Shown: piece by piece, positions 38,716 to 38,725 of the stretch
Numbering within the stretch: the first letter of the stretch is position 1
Layout: each line of letters opens with the position of its first letter
Assembly: GCA_001816385.1 (NCBI GenBank)
Contig: MHBW01000008.1
Coordinates: 1-38,725, forward strand
Reading direction: 5' to 3'
Source: Candidatus Blackburnbacteria bacterium RIFCSPHIGHO2_01_FULL_43_15b
Lineage (GTDB): Bacteria; Patescibacteriota; Microgenomatia; UBA8517; UBA10165
DNA length: 38,725 bases
Notes under the pieces: generated by a model
Databases searched by the model: none
Told to the model about the DNA's origin: nothing
Seen by the model: only the letters and a program-made list of their open reading frames with translations
Made by a program: the position numbers and the translations under genes

Positions 38716-38725
38716 TTGAGCTTAG
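38716..38725 (+). CDS. Possible start of a further small gene, cut by the window end
   Basis: AGGAGG (38706-38711) lies 4 bases before a TTG at 38716. Only three codons are visible. The spacing pattern matches the two genes upstream, so this may be a third gene of the same unit. Confidence 0.25.

Overview
The window reads as chromosomal DNA of an uncultivated, AT-rich bacterium, most likely a member of the Candidate Phyla Radiation (Patescibacteria, Microgenomates-like). This is an inference from the gene families: a DUF4012 protein, a DUF5667 secreted protein, many single-copy-style GT2/GT4/GT-C enzymes, a very short RecO, and a one-chain glycyl-tRNA synthetase. TGA is used as a normal stop (many ATGA start/stop overlaps), so the code is the standard bacterial one and not the UGA=Gly code of Gracilibacteria/Absconditabacteria. 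No rRNA, tRNA or CRISPR array was seen.

Layout. (1) 1-9.98 kb: a loose set of surface-glycan genes on both strands: three large polytopic membrane proteins of GT-C/YfhO type, a GT4 glycosyltransferase, a CDP-paratose-2-epimerase-like SDR and a small membrane protein preceded by three hairpins. (2) 10.04-10.55 kb: a secreted DUF5667 protein. (3) 10.6-32.7 kb: a co-directional run of 21 genes whose neighbours overlap or lie at most a few bases apart. It starts with a 55-residue membrane microprotein and a YfhO-like giant and continues with a Wzx-type flippase, four GT2, six GT4, three GT-C enzymes, a methyltransferase, a hexapeptide acyltransferase, an unknown two-TM protein and a Wzy/WaaL-type protein. 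It ends with the priming polyprenyl-phosphate sugar-1-phosphate transferase. (4) 32.7-34.7 kb: a DUF4012 protein with its own promoter. (5) 35.1-37.7 kb: three unlinked housekeeping-type genes (recO, a TspO/MBR protein, glyS). (6) 34.7-35.0 and 37.7-38.7 kb: compact GC-rich small genes and clusters of palindromic repeats.

How the genes fit together (inference). The 22-kb run encodes nearly every step of a lipid-linked surface glycan: priming on undecaprenyl phosphate (32070), cytoplasmic extension (GT2/GT4), decoration (methyl- and acyltransferase), flipping (13275), outer-face branching by GT-C enzymes, and polymerisation or ligation (24900). The adjacent DUF4012 protein is a candidate for the attachment or export end. 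Nucleotide-sugar synthesis genes are almost absent, so donors must come from elsewhere.

The most interesting non-coding signals are: a recurring extended -10 box (TGnTAnnnT) placed so close to start codons that several mRNAs should be leaderless or nearly so; a GC-rich minus-strand small gene with its own wobble-paired terminator; degenerate heptamer and hairpin repeats running through glycosyltransferase reading frames; and a hairpin repeat family whose stems vary while arms stay complementary.
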